Shown piece by piece: positions 24,836-33,204 of a DNA stretch of 64,000 nt. The DNA is taken from assembly GCF_028737315.1 (NCBI RefSeq), contig NZ_JAQZAO010000013.1:62001-126000 (forward strand), written 5' to 3'. Origin of the DNA: Actinomycetospora lemnae (GTDB lineage: Bacteria; Actinomycetota; Actinomycetes; Mycobacteriales; Pseudonocardiaceae). Under the pieces are notes generated by a model, which saw only the letters and a program-made list of their open reading frames with translations, did not search any database and was not told where the DNA came from. Each line of letters starts with the position of its first letter. The stretch's first letter is position 1. A program made the translations under genes and the position numbers.

Positions 24836-25684
24836 ATGGGACGGATGGACGGCAAGGTCGCGCTGATCACCGGTGCGGCGCGGGGCCAGGGCCGCGCGCA
24901 CGCCGTGCGGTTGGCCCAGGAGGGCGCCGAGATCATCGCGGTGGACGTGTGCGCGCAGCTCGACTCCGTGCCCTACGACATGGCCACGCCCGACGACCTC
25001 GCCGAGACCGCCAAGCTCGTCGAGGACCTCGACCGCCGCGTCGTCACCCGTGAGGCCGATGTGCGGAACCTCGGTGCCCTGCAGTCCGCGGTCCAGGACG
25101 GCGTCGCCGAGCTCGGGCACCTCGACGTCGTCTGCGCCAACGCCGGCATCGCCAGCTTCGCGCCGGGCTGGGAGCTCTCCGAGGAGAGCTTCCAGGAGAT
25201 GATCGACGTCAACCTCACCGGCGTGTGGAAGACGCTGAAGGCCACGGTGCCGACCATGATCGAGCAGGGCACGGGCGGGTCGATCGTGCTGACCAGCTCG
25301 ATCGCCGGGCTCCGCGCCTTCCCGAACCTCGCCCACTACACCGCCGCCAAGCACGGCGTCACGGGCCTGATGCGCACCTTCGCCGTCGAGCTCGCGCCCC
25401 ACGACATCCGCGTGAACTCGGTCCACCCGACGACCGTGAGCACGGGCATGATCCACAACCCGGCCATCTACGAGCTCTTCCTCGGGGTGCAGGGCGCGAC
25501 CTACGAGGATGCGCAGACCGGGATGACGGTGCTCAACGCGATGAAGGTCCCGTGGGTGGAGGCGGTCGACATCAGCAACGCCGTGCTGTGGCTCGCCTCC
25601 GACGAGGCCCGCTACGTCACCGGCACCACGCAGATCATCGACGCGGGCGCCCTGCAGCCGTTCAAGATCCCGCACGAGGCCTGA
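24836..25684 (+). CDS. mycofactocin-type SDR oxidoreductase
   Basis: A 282-residue SDR, close in sequence to the one at 974-1798. TGAARGQG spans residues 12-19, Asn126 is in DVNLTG, Ser154/155 are in VLTSSIAG, and Tyr168-Lys172 are in HYTAAKHG. It shares the [11 protein letters not shown] signature and the long helix ending in VEDLDRR that mark mycofactocin-associated dehydrogenases. It is preceded by GATCGGGGAG as ribosome site. Substrate unknown; the C-terminal FKIPHEA tail differs from its paralogue. Its stop is embedded in a hairpin shared with the convergent gene. Confidence 0.9.
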   Translation: MGRMDGKVALITGAARGQGRAHAVRLAQEGAEIIAVDVCAQLDSVPYDMATPDDLAETAKLVEDLDRRVVTREADVRNLGALQSAVQDGVAELGHLDVVCANAGIASFAPGWELSEESFQEMIDVNLTGVWKTLKATVPTMIEQGTGGSIVLTSSIAGLRAFPNLAHYTAAKHGVTGLMRTFAVELAPHDIRVNSVHPTTVSTGMIHNPAIYELFLGVQGATYEDAQTGMTVLNAMKVPWVEAVDISNAVLWLASDEARYVTGTTQIIDAGALQPFKIPHEA

Positions 25685-25695
25685 CCGGGGTCAGG
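25680..25695. terminator. hairpin spanning two convergent stop codons
   Basis: CCTGACC, two bases, GGTCAGG. The plus-strand TGA and the minus-strand TGA both lie inside the arms, so the two genes end symmetrically with six bases between them. A two-base loop would in practice open by a pair. It may help end transcription in both directions; no T-run is present. Confidence 0.35.
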
Positions 25696-26062
25696 TCACC
25701 TGGTCGGCCGGCACGGCGCGCACGCCGCCCTCGACGAGCACGAGGTGGTCGTGGCCGGGCTCGCGCACGAGGATCGCCTCCTCGATCTGCGCGAGCAGGG
25801 TCTGCAGGCAGGCGGCCTCGGGGTCGTCGAGCTCGTCGGTCTCGACGTCGTCGAATCGGGGCTGACGAGCCGACGGGTCGCGCCCCTCGTCGTCGCAGAC
25901 GTGGTGCGCGAGGCGCTGCGGGCAGACGTGCAGGCGCACGGCGGGCTCGACGGGCTCGCCGTCGAGACCGGCCAGGTCCACACCGTCCGACGGGCTGCCG
26001 TCGAGATCGGCGCGGAAGCCGAGGGCGGAGAGGAAGCGGTCGTAGCGTTCCTGGTCGTTCAT
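25691..26062 (-). CDS. hypothetical acidic protein
   Basis: A 123-residue acidic protein starting MNDQERYDRFLSALGF. It contains one possible metal-binding pattern (HVCPQRLAHHVCDDE) and a helical segment CLQTLLAQIEEAILVREPG. No family was recognised. The ATG at 26062 has a good GGAGG at the right distance, whereas the longer frame to 26143 has none. It lies 100 bases downstream of the GH172-type gene on the same strand. Confidence 0.6.
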   Translation of the reverse strand: MNDQERYDRFLSALGFRADLDGSPSDGVDLAGLDGEPVEPAVRLHVCPQRLAHHVCDDEGRDPSARQPRFDDVETDELDDPEAACLQTLLAQIEEAILVREPGHDHLVLVEGGVRAVPADQVT

Positions 26063-26162
26063 CGCGTACCTCCGTGGTCGATGCCCGATGGTGCGAGGAG
26101 CAGGGCTGGCCCTGCCACTACAGAGGGGTGTGACCCTGGCCAAGTGGGCAGTGACGTCCCGC

Positions 26163-27239
26163 TCACTGGTTCGGGAGTCGATCCTTCACCGGTGCCAGGT
26201 CGAAGGGTCGGTGGGGCTCCGCCTGGTACCAGTAGGCGACCGACGACCAGTCGTCGCTGCGCCGGTTCGCGTGCCCGTGCTCGATGCTCACGCGGATCGA
26301 GCGCTCGAACACGACCGGGTCCTCGATGTGGAAGCGGTACAGGCTCACCGGGCCGCGCCAGTTCTTCCCGCCCGCGAGCGTGACCCCGTGGTACGGCGCG
26401 GAGTAGGTCTGCGTCGGGCACCAGGCGGTGTTGACGTAGTCCTCGGTGCCGGTCCCGTGCAGGGTCGGCGGCCAGACGTCGCCGTCGATGAAGATCATGT
26501 CGTCGCCCTCGCCGTACCAGTTCCAGCGGCGGGTGCGGCGCCGGTTCTGGATGTTGAGCACGCAGCCGACGTAGTGCCCGTGGCCCTCGGCCTCGAGGAT
26601 CGTGTAGTTGTCAGCGCCTGTCAGGTTCGTGCCGTGGAACTGGTAGGCGGCGTTGGACCGGCCGGGTCTGACACCGGACGTCAGCTGGCGGCGCCACTGC
26701 ACGTGGAAGCGGCCGATGTCGTCGTCCAGGGCGTCGAGCTCCTCGTGGTCGACGTAGAAGTAGACGAGGACGTCCGCGTCGTCGACCTCGCTCGTGATCT
26801 CCATCCGCGCCCCGGACCCGAAGGGCATCGCGAACCAGCAGTTGAACGCCTTGCCGTCCTCCGGGCTCATCTGCAGCGGGAGCGAGACGAAGTTGGTCGT
26901 GCGCCCATGACCCACGCCGAAGAAGTCGCCGAGCGGGACCGCGACGCTCGGGTGCTCCTCGCCGTCCCACCACGCCCGCAGGGTCAGGCGTCGGAGCAGG
27001 TCGTCGACCTTGGCGCGAGGGTTCCGCAGGCTGCGTGACGCGGCGACGGTGACCCAGAGGTGGGTGACGACGCCGGCGCCGGCGACGTCGAGCAGGGTCG
27101 CGGTCTCGCCGGGGCGCAGGGTCACGCGGTCGTCGTTGCCGCCGGTGCGGTCCCAGCTCGACGACCGGCGTCGGCGGGTGCGGCGCAGACGGGGCAGGTC
27201 GCGCAGGCTCGATCCGTGGGGGCCGTAGTCGACGGGCAC
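26163..27239 (-). CDS. GH172 (DUF2961) family glycoside hydrolase-like protein
   Basis: A 358-residue DUF2961 protein, now known as glycoside hydrolase family 172. Known members are difructose-anhydride synthase/arabinofuranosidases and D-arabinan-cleaving exo-enzymes, some of which act on mycobacterial arabinogalactan. The two catalytic glutamates are likely Glu244 (NWYGEGDDM) and Glu266 (GTGTEDYV), with a spacing close to that of characterised members. There is no signal peptide, so it probably works in the cytoplasm. The GTG at 27239 follows a GAGAGGCGG sequence. It lies 23 bases downstream of a TetR regulator gene on the same strand. Confidence 0.82.
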   Translation of the reverse strand: MPVDYGPHGSSLRDLPRLRRTRRRRSSSWDRTGGNDDRVTLRPGETATLLDVAGAGVVTHLWVTVAASRSLRNPRAKVDDLLRRLTLRAWWDGEEHPSVAVPLGDFFGVGHGRTTNFVSLPLQMSPEDGKAFNCWFAMPFGSGARMEITSEVDDADVLVYFYVDHEELDALDDDIGRFHVQWRRQLTSGVRPGRSNAAYQFHGTNLTGADNYTILEAEGHGHYVGCVLNIQNRRRTRRWNWYGEGDDMIFIDGDVWPPTLHGTGTEDYVNTAWCPTQTYSAPYHGVTLAGGKNWRGPVSLYRFHIEDPVVFERSIRVSIEHGHANRRSDDWSSVAYWYQAEPHRPFDLAPVKDRLPNQ

Positions 27240-27261
27240 GGGGCCGCCTCTCGTCGTCGGG

Positions 27262-27960
27262 TCAGCGACCCCCACCCTGCGCCGCGGTGATCCGGTCCAG
27301 CCACTCGCGCAGCACGCCGACCTCGGCGGGGCTCAGGGCGTCGACCTCCGGCAGCGCCGCGCGCAGGGCCGCCGCCGCGGGGACCGGGCCCGGGTCGGCC
27401 AGGGCGGGCGCGTCGGTGGTGATGGCCGCGATGACGGCCTCGCGCGCCGTGGTGGCGAGCTCCGGGTCCCGCTGGTCTTCGGGCGTGGTGAGCAGCGTCA
27501 GCGTCGTGCCCTCCCCGACGGCCCGGACGAGCGCGACCGCTCGGGCCTCGGGCACGCGCAGCCGCCCGGCCTCGGCGATCCGGCCGATGTGCTTGCTCAG
27601 GACACCCACGGCGGCGGCCGCGGCCGGCGAGCTCGGGACGGTGCCGGCGTACATCAGCCGGTAGAGCGCGGGGTGGGTGAGGCCGAGCTCGACATGCTGG
27701 TCCCAGCCGTCACGCAGGTCCTGGACGGGGTCGTCGGTGGGTTCGCGGGCAGTCTTGCCGGCGAGGTACGACGCGAAGCCCTCGGTGGCGACGGCGTCGA
27801 GCAGGCCCTGCTTGTCGCCGAAGAGGCGGTAGATCGTCGGGGCCTGGACGCCCGCCGCAGCGCTCACCGCGCGCGTCGACACCGCCTCCGGCCCGCCCTC
27901 CTCGAGCAGGCGCAGGGCGGCCGCGACGATCCGTCCCCGCGGGCCCTCCTCCACGATCAC
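27262..27960 (-). CDS. TetR-family transcriptional regulator
   Basis: A 232-residue TetR-type repressor. The N-terminal helix-turn-helix is at about 12-52 (RIVAAALRLLEEGG, AVSAAAGVQAPTIYRLFGDK). The rest is a helical ligand domain ending in a charged WLDRITAAQ helix. It is divergent from an NmrA-like oxidoreductase gene with 76 bases between, where a clear dyad (27986-28013) offers an operator, so it probably controls that gene and itself. The GH172-type gene follows it and may be part of its regulon. Confidence 0.9.
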   Translation of the reverse strand: MIVEEGPRGRIVAAALRLLEEGGPEAVSTRAVSAAAGVQAPTIYRLFGDKQGLLDAVATEGFASYLAGKTAREPTDDPVQDLRDGWDQHVELGLTHPALYRLMYAGTVPSSPAAAAAVGVLSKHIGRIAEAGRLRVPEARAVALVRAVGEGTTLTLLTTPEDQRDPELATTAREAVIAAITTDAPALADPGPVPAAAALRAALPEVDALSPAEVGVLREWLDRITAAQGGGR

Positions 27961-27985
27961 GATGATAGCGAGGAGTTGCTTCCGG

Positions 27986-28013
27986 CGCTAACAACAGTGC
28001 TAACGTTGTAGCG
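27986..28013. promoter_or_regulatory. candidate TetR operator in a divergent promoter
   Basis: CGCTaACAAC, nine bases, then GTTGTAGCG: nine symmetric pairs with one bulged A. A direct repeat of GCTAAC is superimposed (27987-27992 and 27999-28004). It is centred between the divergent TetR and NmrA-like genes in an AT-rich patch, the usual place for autoregulation. Confidence 0.5.
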
Positions 28014-28036
28014 TTACCAATGGAAACGAAGATGCC

Positions 28037-28894
28037 ATGATCGTCGCGACCGGAGCGAGCGGCCGCCTGGGCCGCACCGTCCTCGAACGGCTGCTCGAGC
28101 GCCTGCCCGCCGACCAGATCGGGGCGAGCGTCCGCGACCCGGAGAAGGCGCCGGACCTCGCCGAGCGCGGGGTGCGGGTGCGTCGCGGCGACTACACCGA
28201 CCCCGCGAGCCTCGCCACCGCGTTCGAGGGTGCGTCGCAGGTGCTCGTGGTGTCGGCGAACGTGCTGGGCGAGGAGGCCCTCCGCCGGCACCGCAGCGCG
28301 ATCGAGGCGGCCGTCGGGGCCGGGGCCGAGCGGGTGCTCTACACGAGCCACGCCGGCGCCGACCCGACCTCGCCGATGGGGCCGATGCCCGACCACGCCG
28401 CCACCGAGGAGCTCCTCCGCCGCTGCGGCGCGGCGTTCACCTCGCTGCGCAACGGCTTCTACGCCTCGACGGTGCCGATGCTGCTCGCCGGCGCCTGGCA
28501 GACCGGGGAGCTGCGCGTCCCCGAGGACGGGCCGGTCGCGTGGACCACGCACGAGGACCTCGCCGACGCGACGGTCGAGGCGCTCGTCGGCGACGCGCTC
28601 GACGGCGTCACCCCGCCGCTGACCGGGCCGGAGGCGCTGACGATGGCGCAGGTCGCGGCGGTGGCGTCCGAGGTGGCGGGACGGGCGATCCGGCACGTGA
28701 CGGTCTCCGATGCCGAGTACCGCGCCGAGCAGGTCGCGCGCGGCGTGCCGGGGGAGGCGGCCGACATGCTGCTGACGATGTTCGCGGCGAGCCGGCGCGG
28801 CGACTTCGCGGCGGTCGACCCGACGCTGCCCCGGTTGATCGGTCGCCCGGCGACGCCGCTGGCCGCGGTGCTCGGGGCGTCGGTGCCCGTGTAG
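28037..28894 (+). CDS. NmrA-like NAD(P)-binding oxidoreductase
   Basis: A 285-residue atypical SDR. The N-terminal ATGASGRLG (4-12) is the dinucleotide-binding motif. SVRDPEKAPDL follows strand 2, the SHAGADP motif lies near 106, and there is no YxxxK pair. This plan fits the NmrA/HSCARG and quinone-oxidoreductase-2 (QorB-like) group, which sense or reduce quinones with NADPH. Divergent from a TetR regulator and probably induced by its ligand. A SnoaL-like gene follows 98 bases later. Confidence 0.87.
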   Translation: MIVATGASGRLGRTVLERLLERLPADQIGASVRDPEKAPDLAERGVRVRRGDYTDPASLATAFEGASQVLVVSANVLGEEALRRHRSAIEAAVGAGAERVLYTSHAGADPTSPMGPMPDHAATEELLRRCGAAFTSLRNGFYASTVPMLLAGAWQTGELRVPEDGPVAWTTHEDLADATVEALVGDALDGVTPPLTGPEALTMAQVAAVASEVAGRAIRHVTVSDAEYRAEQVARGVPGEAADMLLTMFAASRRGDFAAVDPTLPRLIGRPATPLAAVLGASVPV

Positions 28895-28992
28895 GGGGTG
28901 CGGGAACTACGAACTTCTCTGCTCGCGTGACCGGGTCCAGCCTGGCTCTCCGGGCGCGGACGGATGCGCCCCCGAGGCGAGGGAGCGGCGAG

Positions 28993-29412
28993 GTGTCGAC
29001 CCAGCAGAACAAGGAGCTCGTGCAGCGGCAGTTCGACGAGATGTGGAACGCGGACAAGTGGGACTCGCTCGAGGAGATGTTCGCCCCCGACTACGTCAAC
29101 CACGACCCCTACAACGGCGACCAGGGCCGCGGCCCGCAGAGCTTCAAGGCGCGCGTCCAGGCCTACCGCGGCGTGCTCGCCGACTTCGACCTGCGCATCG
29201 AGCGCCAGCTCGCCGAGGGCGACCTCGTGTCGACGTACTGGTCGCTGCGCGGCACCCACGCCGGGGAGATCGAGGGCACGGCGCCGACGGGGCGGTCGGT
29301 CCACGTCGAGGGGCAGCTGATGAGTCGCGTCGACGACGGCCGCTTCGTCGAGGAGTGGGTCCACTGGGACACGCTCGGGTTCCTGCGGGGGATCGGGGCT
29401 CTCCCCTCCTGA
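28993..29412 (+). CDS. SnoaL-like ester cyclase/polyketide cyclase
   Basis: A 139-residue protein of the SnoaL-like/NTF2 fold (ester cyclase subgroup). Typical segments are VQRQFDEMWNADKWDSLEEMFAPDYVNHDP, followed by FDLRIERQLAEGDLVSTYW and VEEWVHWDTLGF at the end. Such proteins catalyse aldol or dehydration steps in polyketide formation, but many have no known reaction. The GTG at 28993 is preceded by GGGAG. Another SnoaL-like gene of similar type is at 30412. Confidence 0.85.
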   Translation: MSTQQNKELVQRQFDEMWNADKWDSLEEMFAPDYVNHDPYNGDQGRGPQSFKARVQAYRGVLADFDLRIERQLAEGDLVSTYWSLRGTHAGEIEGTAPTGRSVHVEGQLMSRVDDGRFVEEWVHWDTLGFLRGIGALPS

Positions 29413-29416
29413 GCCG

Positions 29417-30247
29417 TCACGGCGCGGCCCGGAGGTCCACGACCACCGGGCGGTGGTCGGAGGCCGTGACGTCCGGGACCTCGGTCGGTCCGACGGGGAC
29501 GAGCCCGCGGACGAGGACGTGGTCGATGCGGCCGCGGCTCGAGGTCGCGGGGCCGTCCGGGTCGACGTCGGTGAAGCCCTGGCGCAGCGGGGCGAGCTCC
29601 GGGTCGTCGGGTCCGACGTTGAGGTCGCCGAGCACGACGGCCGGTCCGGGCCCCGCGGCGACCTCGGCGAGCCGACGGATCTGGGCGGTCTGCACGCCGT
29701 CGATCCCGATGTGGCTGTTGTGGACGGCGACCGGCCCGGCGGGCGTGGTGACCTCGACCGAGAGGGCACCGCGCTGCTCGTCGCGCCGGTCGGGCGGGAA
29801 GGTCGTGATGCGCGGCGGGCCGACGGGCAAGCGCGAGAGCACGGCGACGCCGTAGAGGACGTCGTTCGGGCCGGTGTCGCACGCCGGTCCGAGCGCGGCG
29901 TTGATCGGCGCGAGCGCCTCCGCCGGGGACGGCGGGCGGATCGGGCCGCGCACCACGGCGTACTCGAGGGCGTGGTCGCGGCGGAGCAGGTCGGCGAGCT
30001 CCTCGGCGTCGCGGGTGCAGACCTCCTGGAGCGCCAGCACGTCCGGGCGATGGTCGGCGACGACCGGCGCCCACTCGTCGGGGTCGTGCGCGCCGGTCTG
30101 GACGTTCCAGGTCATGACCCGGAACAGGGGCGGGCCGGGCGGTGACGGTGGCGGCGCGGTCGTGCAGGCCGCGGCGACGGCGAGGACCACGACGAGCAGC
30201 AGCCGTGACGCACCCCGTGGACGTCGCACGCCTCCATCGTCGTCCAC
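29417..30247 (-). CDS. lipoprotein endonuclease/exonuclease/phosphatase family protein
   Basis: A 276-residue exported protein. After a charged start, a hydrophobic segment ends in the lipobox-like AVAAAC (about residue 28), so it is probably a lipoprotein on the outer face. The rest is the EEP fold: MTWNVQTG, LALQEV, HNSHIG, VLGDLN, GRIDHVLV and SDHRPVVV contribute the metal- and phosphate-binding residues. Members include DNases, sphingomyelinases and inositol phosphatases; the substrate is not evident. It is convergent with the SnoaL-like gene, four bases apart. Confidence 0.86.
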   Translation of the reverse strand: MDDDGGVRRPRGASRLLLVVVLAVAAACTTAPPPSPPGPPLFRVMTWNVQTGAHDPDEWAPVVADHRPDVLALQEVCTRDAEELADLLRRDHALEYAVVRGPIRPPSPAEALAPINAALGPACDTGPNDVLYGVAVLSRLPVGPPRITTFPPDRRDEQRGALSVEVTTPAGPVAVHNSHIGIDGVQTAQIRRLAEVAAGPGPAVVLGDLNVGPDDPELAPLRQGFTDVDPDGPATSSRGRIDHVLVRGLVPVGPTEVPDVTASDHRPVVVDLRAAP

Positions 30248-30411
30248 CGCGGTCCGTGACGGACCGGACCCACCGGGTGTCGGTCCGGAGTTCGTCGTGA
30301 ACGCGGCACGCCCTGATGGCCGATCGACCGGTCGTCGGCGTCACCTCACCCTGGTGACCTGCAGGTTCGACGACGTCGGCGCCGGACCGTGGCGAGGGGG
30401 GGACGACGGTC

Positions 30412-30837
30412 ATGGCCGAGACGGGACCGATCCGCGCGCTGCTCCAGCGGCTCGAGGACGCGATGAACGCTCGCGAGCTGGACCTGCTCGACGACATCGT
30501 CGCCGAGGACTTCGTCCGGCACTGCCAGGCGACGCCCGACTTCGACGTCCGCAGCCGCGAGGACTTCAAGGACTTCCTGCGGCAGAACACGGCGTCGTTC
30601 CCGGACAACGTGCAGACGTTCGTCCAGGTGGTCGAGGACGGCGACCGCGCCGGCATCTGGGCGACCTACGAGGGCACGCAGACCGGTCCGCTCGGCCCCT
30701 TCCCGGCCTGGGGGCGGAAGACGTCGTTCGACTTCGGGGGCATCGTGCGGGTCGAGGACGGCAAGATCGCGGAGCTGTGGGTCACCTGGGACAACATGGT
30801 GATCCTCGGGCAGCTCGGACACCTGCCCGGCGGCTGA
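30412..30837 (+). CDS. SnoaL-like ester cyclase
   Basis: A 141-residue SnoaL-like/NTF2-fold protein related in plan to the one at 28993. It has LEDAMNARELDLLDDIVAEDFVRH, FKDFLRQNTASFPD and the C-terminal KIAELWVTWDNM. No catalytic residue can be singled out. The ATG at 30412 follows GGGGGGACGACGGTC. It is a single gene, divergent from the EEP lipoprotein and convergent (six bases) with the flavoreductase. Confidence 0.83.
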   Translation: MAETGPIRALLQRLEDAMNARELDLLDDIVAEDFVRHCQATPDFDVRSREDFKDFLRQNTASFPDNVQTFVQVVEDGDRAGIWATYEGTQTGPLGPFPAWGRKTSFDFGGIVRVEDGKIAELWVTWDNMVILGQLGHLPGG

Positions 30838-30843
30838 TCGCGG

Positions 30844-32103
30844 TCATCCGAAGCGCTCCGTGGTGATGGCGCCAGCGGGCACGCCGAGACCCGCGAGGCC
30901 GTGGACCGCCGCCCCGACCAGGGGCGGGGGACCGCAGACGAGGTACTGGTGGTTCGCGGGCACGCCGTGCGGCAGGAGCGCCTGGAGCATGCCGGCGTCG
31001 AGGCGGTGGCCGCCGGTGCGCAGGACGGAGAGGTCGAGGCGGCGGGAGAGTGCGAGGATCTCGGCGGCGAACAGGGCCTCGCCCTCGCGCTCGGCGAGCA
31101 GCAGGGCGTGCGAGCGGGGGTCGGCGGCCGCGGCGTGGGCGCGCAGGATGCTCATGATCGGCGTGACCCCCACCCCGCCCGCGATGAGCACGAGGCCGCC
31201 CGCCGTCGCCGTCGGCACGAACGCGCCGTGCGGGCCGTCGACCCACACCGCGCGCCCGGGCTCGAGGTCGAGCAGGCCGCCGGAGAACGGTCCCTGGTCG
31301 CGGACGGTCAGCTCCAGCACGCCCGAGCGTCGCGAGGCGGCGATCGTGAACGGGTGCTCCTCGGCGAGGGGGAACCGCCGCAGCCGTAGCCACACGAACT
31401 GGCCGGGCTCCGGCGCGGGGTCGAGCGGGCGGCCGGCGGGGACGAGCACGACCGTCGAGGTGTCGCCGGACTCGGGGCGGATGGCCGCGACGAGGTGGGC
31501 GCCGGGCCCGAGCACCGGTCGGACGAGCCAGCGCCGCAGCAGGACCGCCAGCACCGTGACGCCGAGCGCCGCGAGCGGGATGCCGACCAGCGGGTTCTCG
31601 ACGAGGTGCCCGAACAGGGTGACGTGCGTGGCGATCAGGAGGAACGCGCCGGCACCGAGGACCGCGTGCACGCGCGCGACCTGCCCGTAGCGGCGCAGCG
31701 ACCCGCGGGGACGCATGACGCCGAGGAGGAGCAGGAGCGCGAGCGCGGCGATGCCGGCCTTGATCGGCCAGCCGACCGCGAGCGGGTCGAGCATGCCCAG
31801 GCCCCGCGGCGAGTGGAGCATCGCGGAGACGACGTGGGCCAGCACGCAGCCGAGCGCGGCGACGCCGAGGCGGCGGTGGAGGTGGTTGCCCAGCTCGACG
31901 CCGAGCAGCCGGGTCAGTCCCCGGACGCGCGAGACCAGGACGAGGGCTGCCGAGACGAGGACCGCGGCCACGAGCCCGAGGGCGCTGGTCCAGGAGACGG
32001 TCTCGCCGAGGCGCGGCGAGGCGAGGGAGAGCGCGAGGGCGACCAGGGGCATGAGCAGCACCGTGGCCACGCCCATCGCCCAGGCCCGCCCGCGTTCGGT
32101 CAT
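30844..32103 (-). CDS. ferric-reductase-like transmembrane flavoreductase
   Basis: A 419-residue protein. The first 200 residues form about six membrane helices with His residues (HLHRRLG, LAHVVS, VHAVLGAG, ATHVTLF) that suit haem binding as in ferric reductases. It is followed by a ferredoxin-reductase domain: HPFTIAAS (FAD-binding), IAGGVGVTPIMSIL (NAD-binding) and YLVCGPPPLV near the end. It would pass electrons from NAD(P)H across the membrane to an unknown acceptor. Single gene, with no iron-regulator site seen. Confidence 0.88.
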   Translation of the reverse strand: MTERGRAWAMGVATVLLMPLVALALSLASPRLGETVSWTSALGLVAAVLVSAALVLVSRVRGLTRLLGVELGNHLHRRLGVAALGCVLAHVVSAMLHSPRGLGMLDPLAVGWPIKAGIAALALLLLLGVMRPRGSLRRYGQVARVHAVLGAGAFLLIATHVTLFGHLVENPLVGIPLAALGVTVLAVLLRRWLVRPVLGPGAHLVAAIRPESGDTSTVVLVPAGRPLDPAPEPGQFVWLRLRRFPLAEEHPFTIAASRRSGVLELTVRDQGPFSGGLLDLEPGRAVWVDGPHGAFVPTATAGGLVLIAGGVGVTPIMSILRAHAAAADPRSHALLLAEREGEALFAAEILALSRRLDLSVLRTGGHRLDAGMLQALLPHGVPANHQYLVCGPPPLVGAAVHGLAGLGVPAGAITTERFG

Positions 32104-32188
32104 GGTCGGGGACGCTAGGGAGGAGCCGGCGGCGGCTGGTGTCGTTCGGTGTGGCCGTGATCTGTTCGTGACCTCGGGGGAGTGCGGG

Positions 32189-32566
32189 ATGGAGGTCGTC
32201 GCCCGGGCCGTGGTCGTGCGGGACGGGTCGGTCCTGCTGGTGCAGGACGTGGGCGCCAGCTACTGGTACTTCCCGGGCGGCCACGTCGAGGACGGCGAGA
32301 CGCCGGCGCAGGCCCTGGTGCGGGAGCTGCGCGAGGAGCTCGACGTCGGCGCCACGCTCGGGGAGCACCTGGCGACGTTCACGAACCGGTTCGTCGAGGA
32401 CGGCGTCGAGCACGACGAGGTCGACCACGTGTTCGCGGCGACGATCGACGCCGACGACCCGGTCAGCGCGGAGCCCGCGCTCGTCGCCGGGTGGCACCGG
32501 CTCGCGGACCTCGACTCGGTCGACGTGCGGCCGCGGGTGCTGGCGGAGCTCGTGATCTCGCGGTGA
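32189..32566 (+). CDS. NUDIX hydrolase
   Basis: A 125-residue NUDIX protein. The box GGHVEDGETPAQALVRELRE followed by ELDV fits G-x5-E-x7-REUxEExGU and binds the metal. It hydrolyses a nucleoside-diphosphate-linked compound of unknown identity. The ATG at 32189 follows GGGGGAG. It ends 28 bases before an interspersed repeat and is convergent with kptA. Confidence 0.9.
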   Translation: MEVVARAVVVRDGSVLLVQDVGASYWYFPGGHVEDGETPAQALVRELREELDVGATLGEHLATFTNRFVEDGVEHDEVDHVFAATIDADDPVSAEPALVAGWHRLADLDSVDVRPRVLAELVISR

Positions 32567-32594
32567 GGCCCGCGCGGCGTGTCGCGCGGGCGAG

Positions 32595-32646
32595 GATGTG
32601 GCGATCCTGACGGTGGGTGCCAGCGTGGACGCCACGCTGGCACTCA
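32595..32646. repeat. interspersed palindromic repeat, copy 2
   Basis: The best-formed of three related copies. GTGCCAGCGTGG, loop ACG, CCACGCTGGCAC gives a perfect twelve-base-pair stem at 32617-32643. The left flank GTGGCGATCCTGACGG corresponds to the flank of copy 1. It lies between convergent NUDIX and kptA genes; the kptA stop codon (32644-32646) is its last three bases. Confidence 0.8.
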
Positions 32647-33159
32647 GGCGCGGCGGAGGTACGCCGGGGCGAGGGTCTCGGTGAGCCAGGTGTCGGCGTT
32701 GCCGCGGCGGAACACGGCTCCGGCGGCGGCCGCCGCCTGGGCGTCGACGGCGAGGATCACCGGACGTCCGTGGCGCGAGCCCACCTCGCGCGCGGTGGCC
32801 TCCGACGGCGACAGGTGCACGTACTGCCGGCCGCCCGCGTGCAGGCCCTCGCGGAGGATCGCGTCGACGGCGCCGGCGGAGGTCCCGTGGAACAGCCTCG
32901 GCGGCGGGTCGGCGGGCGGCATCTCCACGTGCCCGGGCAGGGAGTGCCCGTAGCGCGCGCGGACGCGGCCGTCGACGATCTCGTAGCGCTGCTTCGACCC
33001 GTTCGCGACGACGTCCTCGACCTCGTCCGGCGTCGCCCCAAGCGCGGCACACAGCGCGTCCACCGGCGTCCAGCCGCCCTCGTCCAGCTCCAGGCCGACA
33101 CGCGCCGGGTCGTGGCGCAGCGCCCGCGACATGCGTTTCGAGAGCCGCACCCGGTCCAC
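32644..33159 (-). CDS. kptA: RNA 2'-phosphotransferase
   Basis: A 171-residue KptA/Tpt1-type enzyme. It moves an internal 2'-phosphate from RNA to NAD+, a step needed for eukaryotic tRNA splicing; the role in bacteria is unclear. Family elements are LSKRMSRALRHDPARVGL, QRYEIVDGRVRARYGHS, LFHGTSAGAVDAIL and YVHLSPSEATAREVG, which carry the Arg-His-Arg-Arg set. The GTG at 33159 gives the family N-terminus; the frame runs much further upstream without similarity. Divergent from the ligD gene with 45 bases between. Confidence 0.9.
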   Translation of the reverse strand: MDRVRLSKRMSRALRHDPARVGLELDEGGWTPVDALCAALGATPDEVEDVVANGSKQRYEIVDGRVRARYGHSLPGHVEMPPADPPPRLFHGTSAGAVDAILREGLHAGGRQYVHLSPSEATAREVGSRHGRPVILAVDAQAAAAAGAVFRRGNADTWLTETLAPAYLRRA

Positions 33160-33204
33160 GAGCGCGGGGTTTGTCCTCCCGCCGCCCGAGGCAAACGCCC
33201 GGAC

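Noticed and set aside
29412-29432. CCGT-C-ACGG dyad between convergent genes as a terminator
   Set aside because: Four base pairs around one base is too short to be meaningful in DNA of this GC content.
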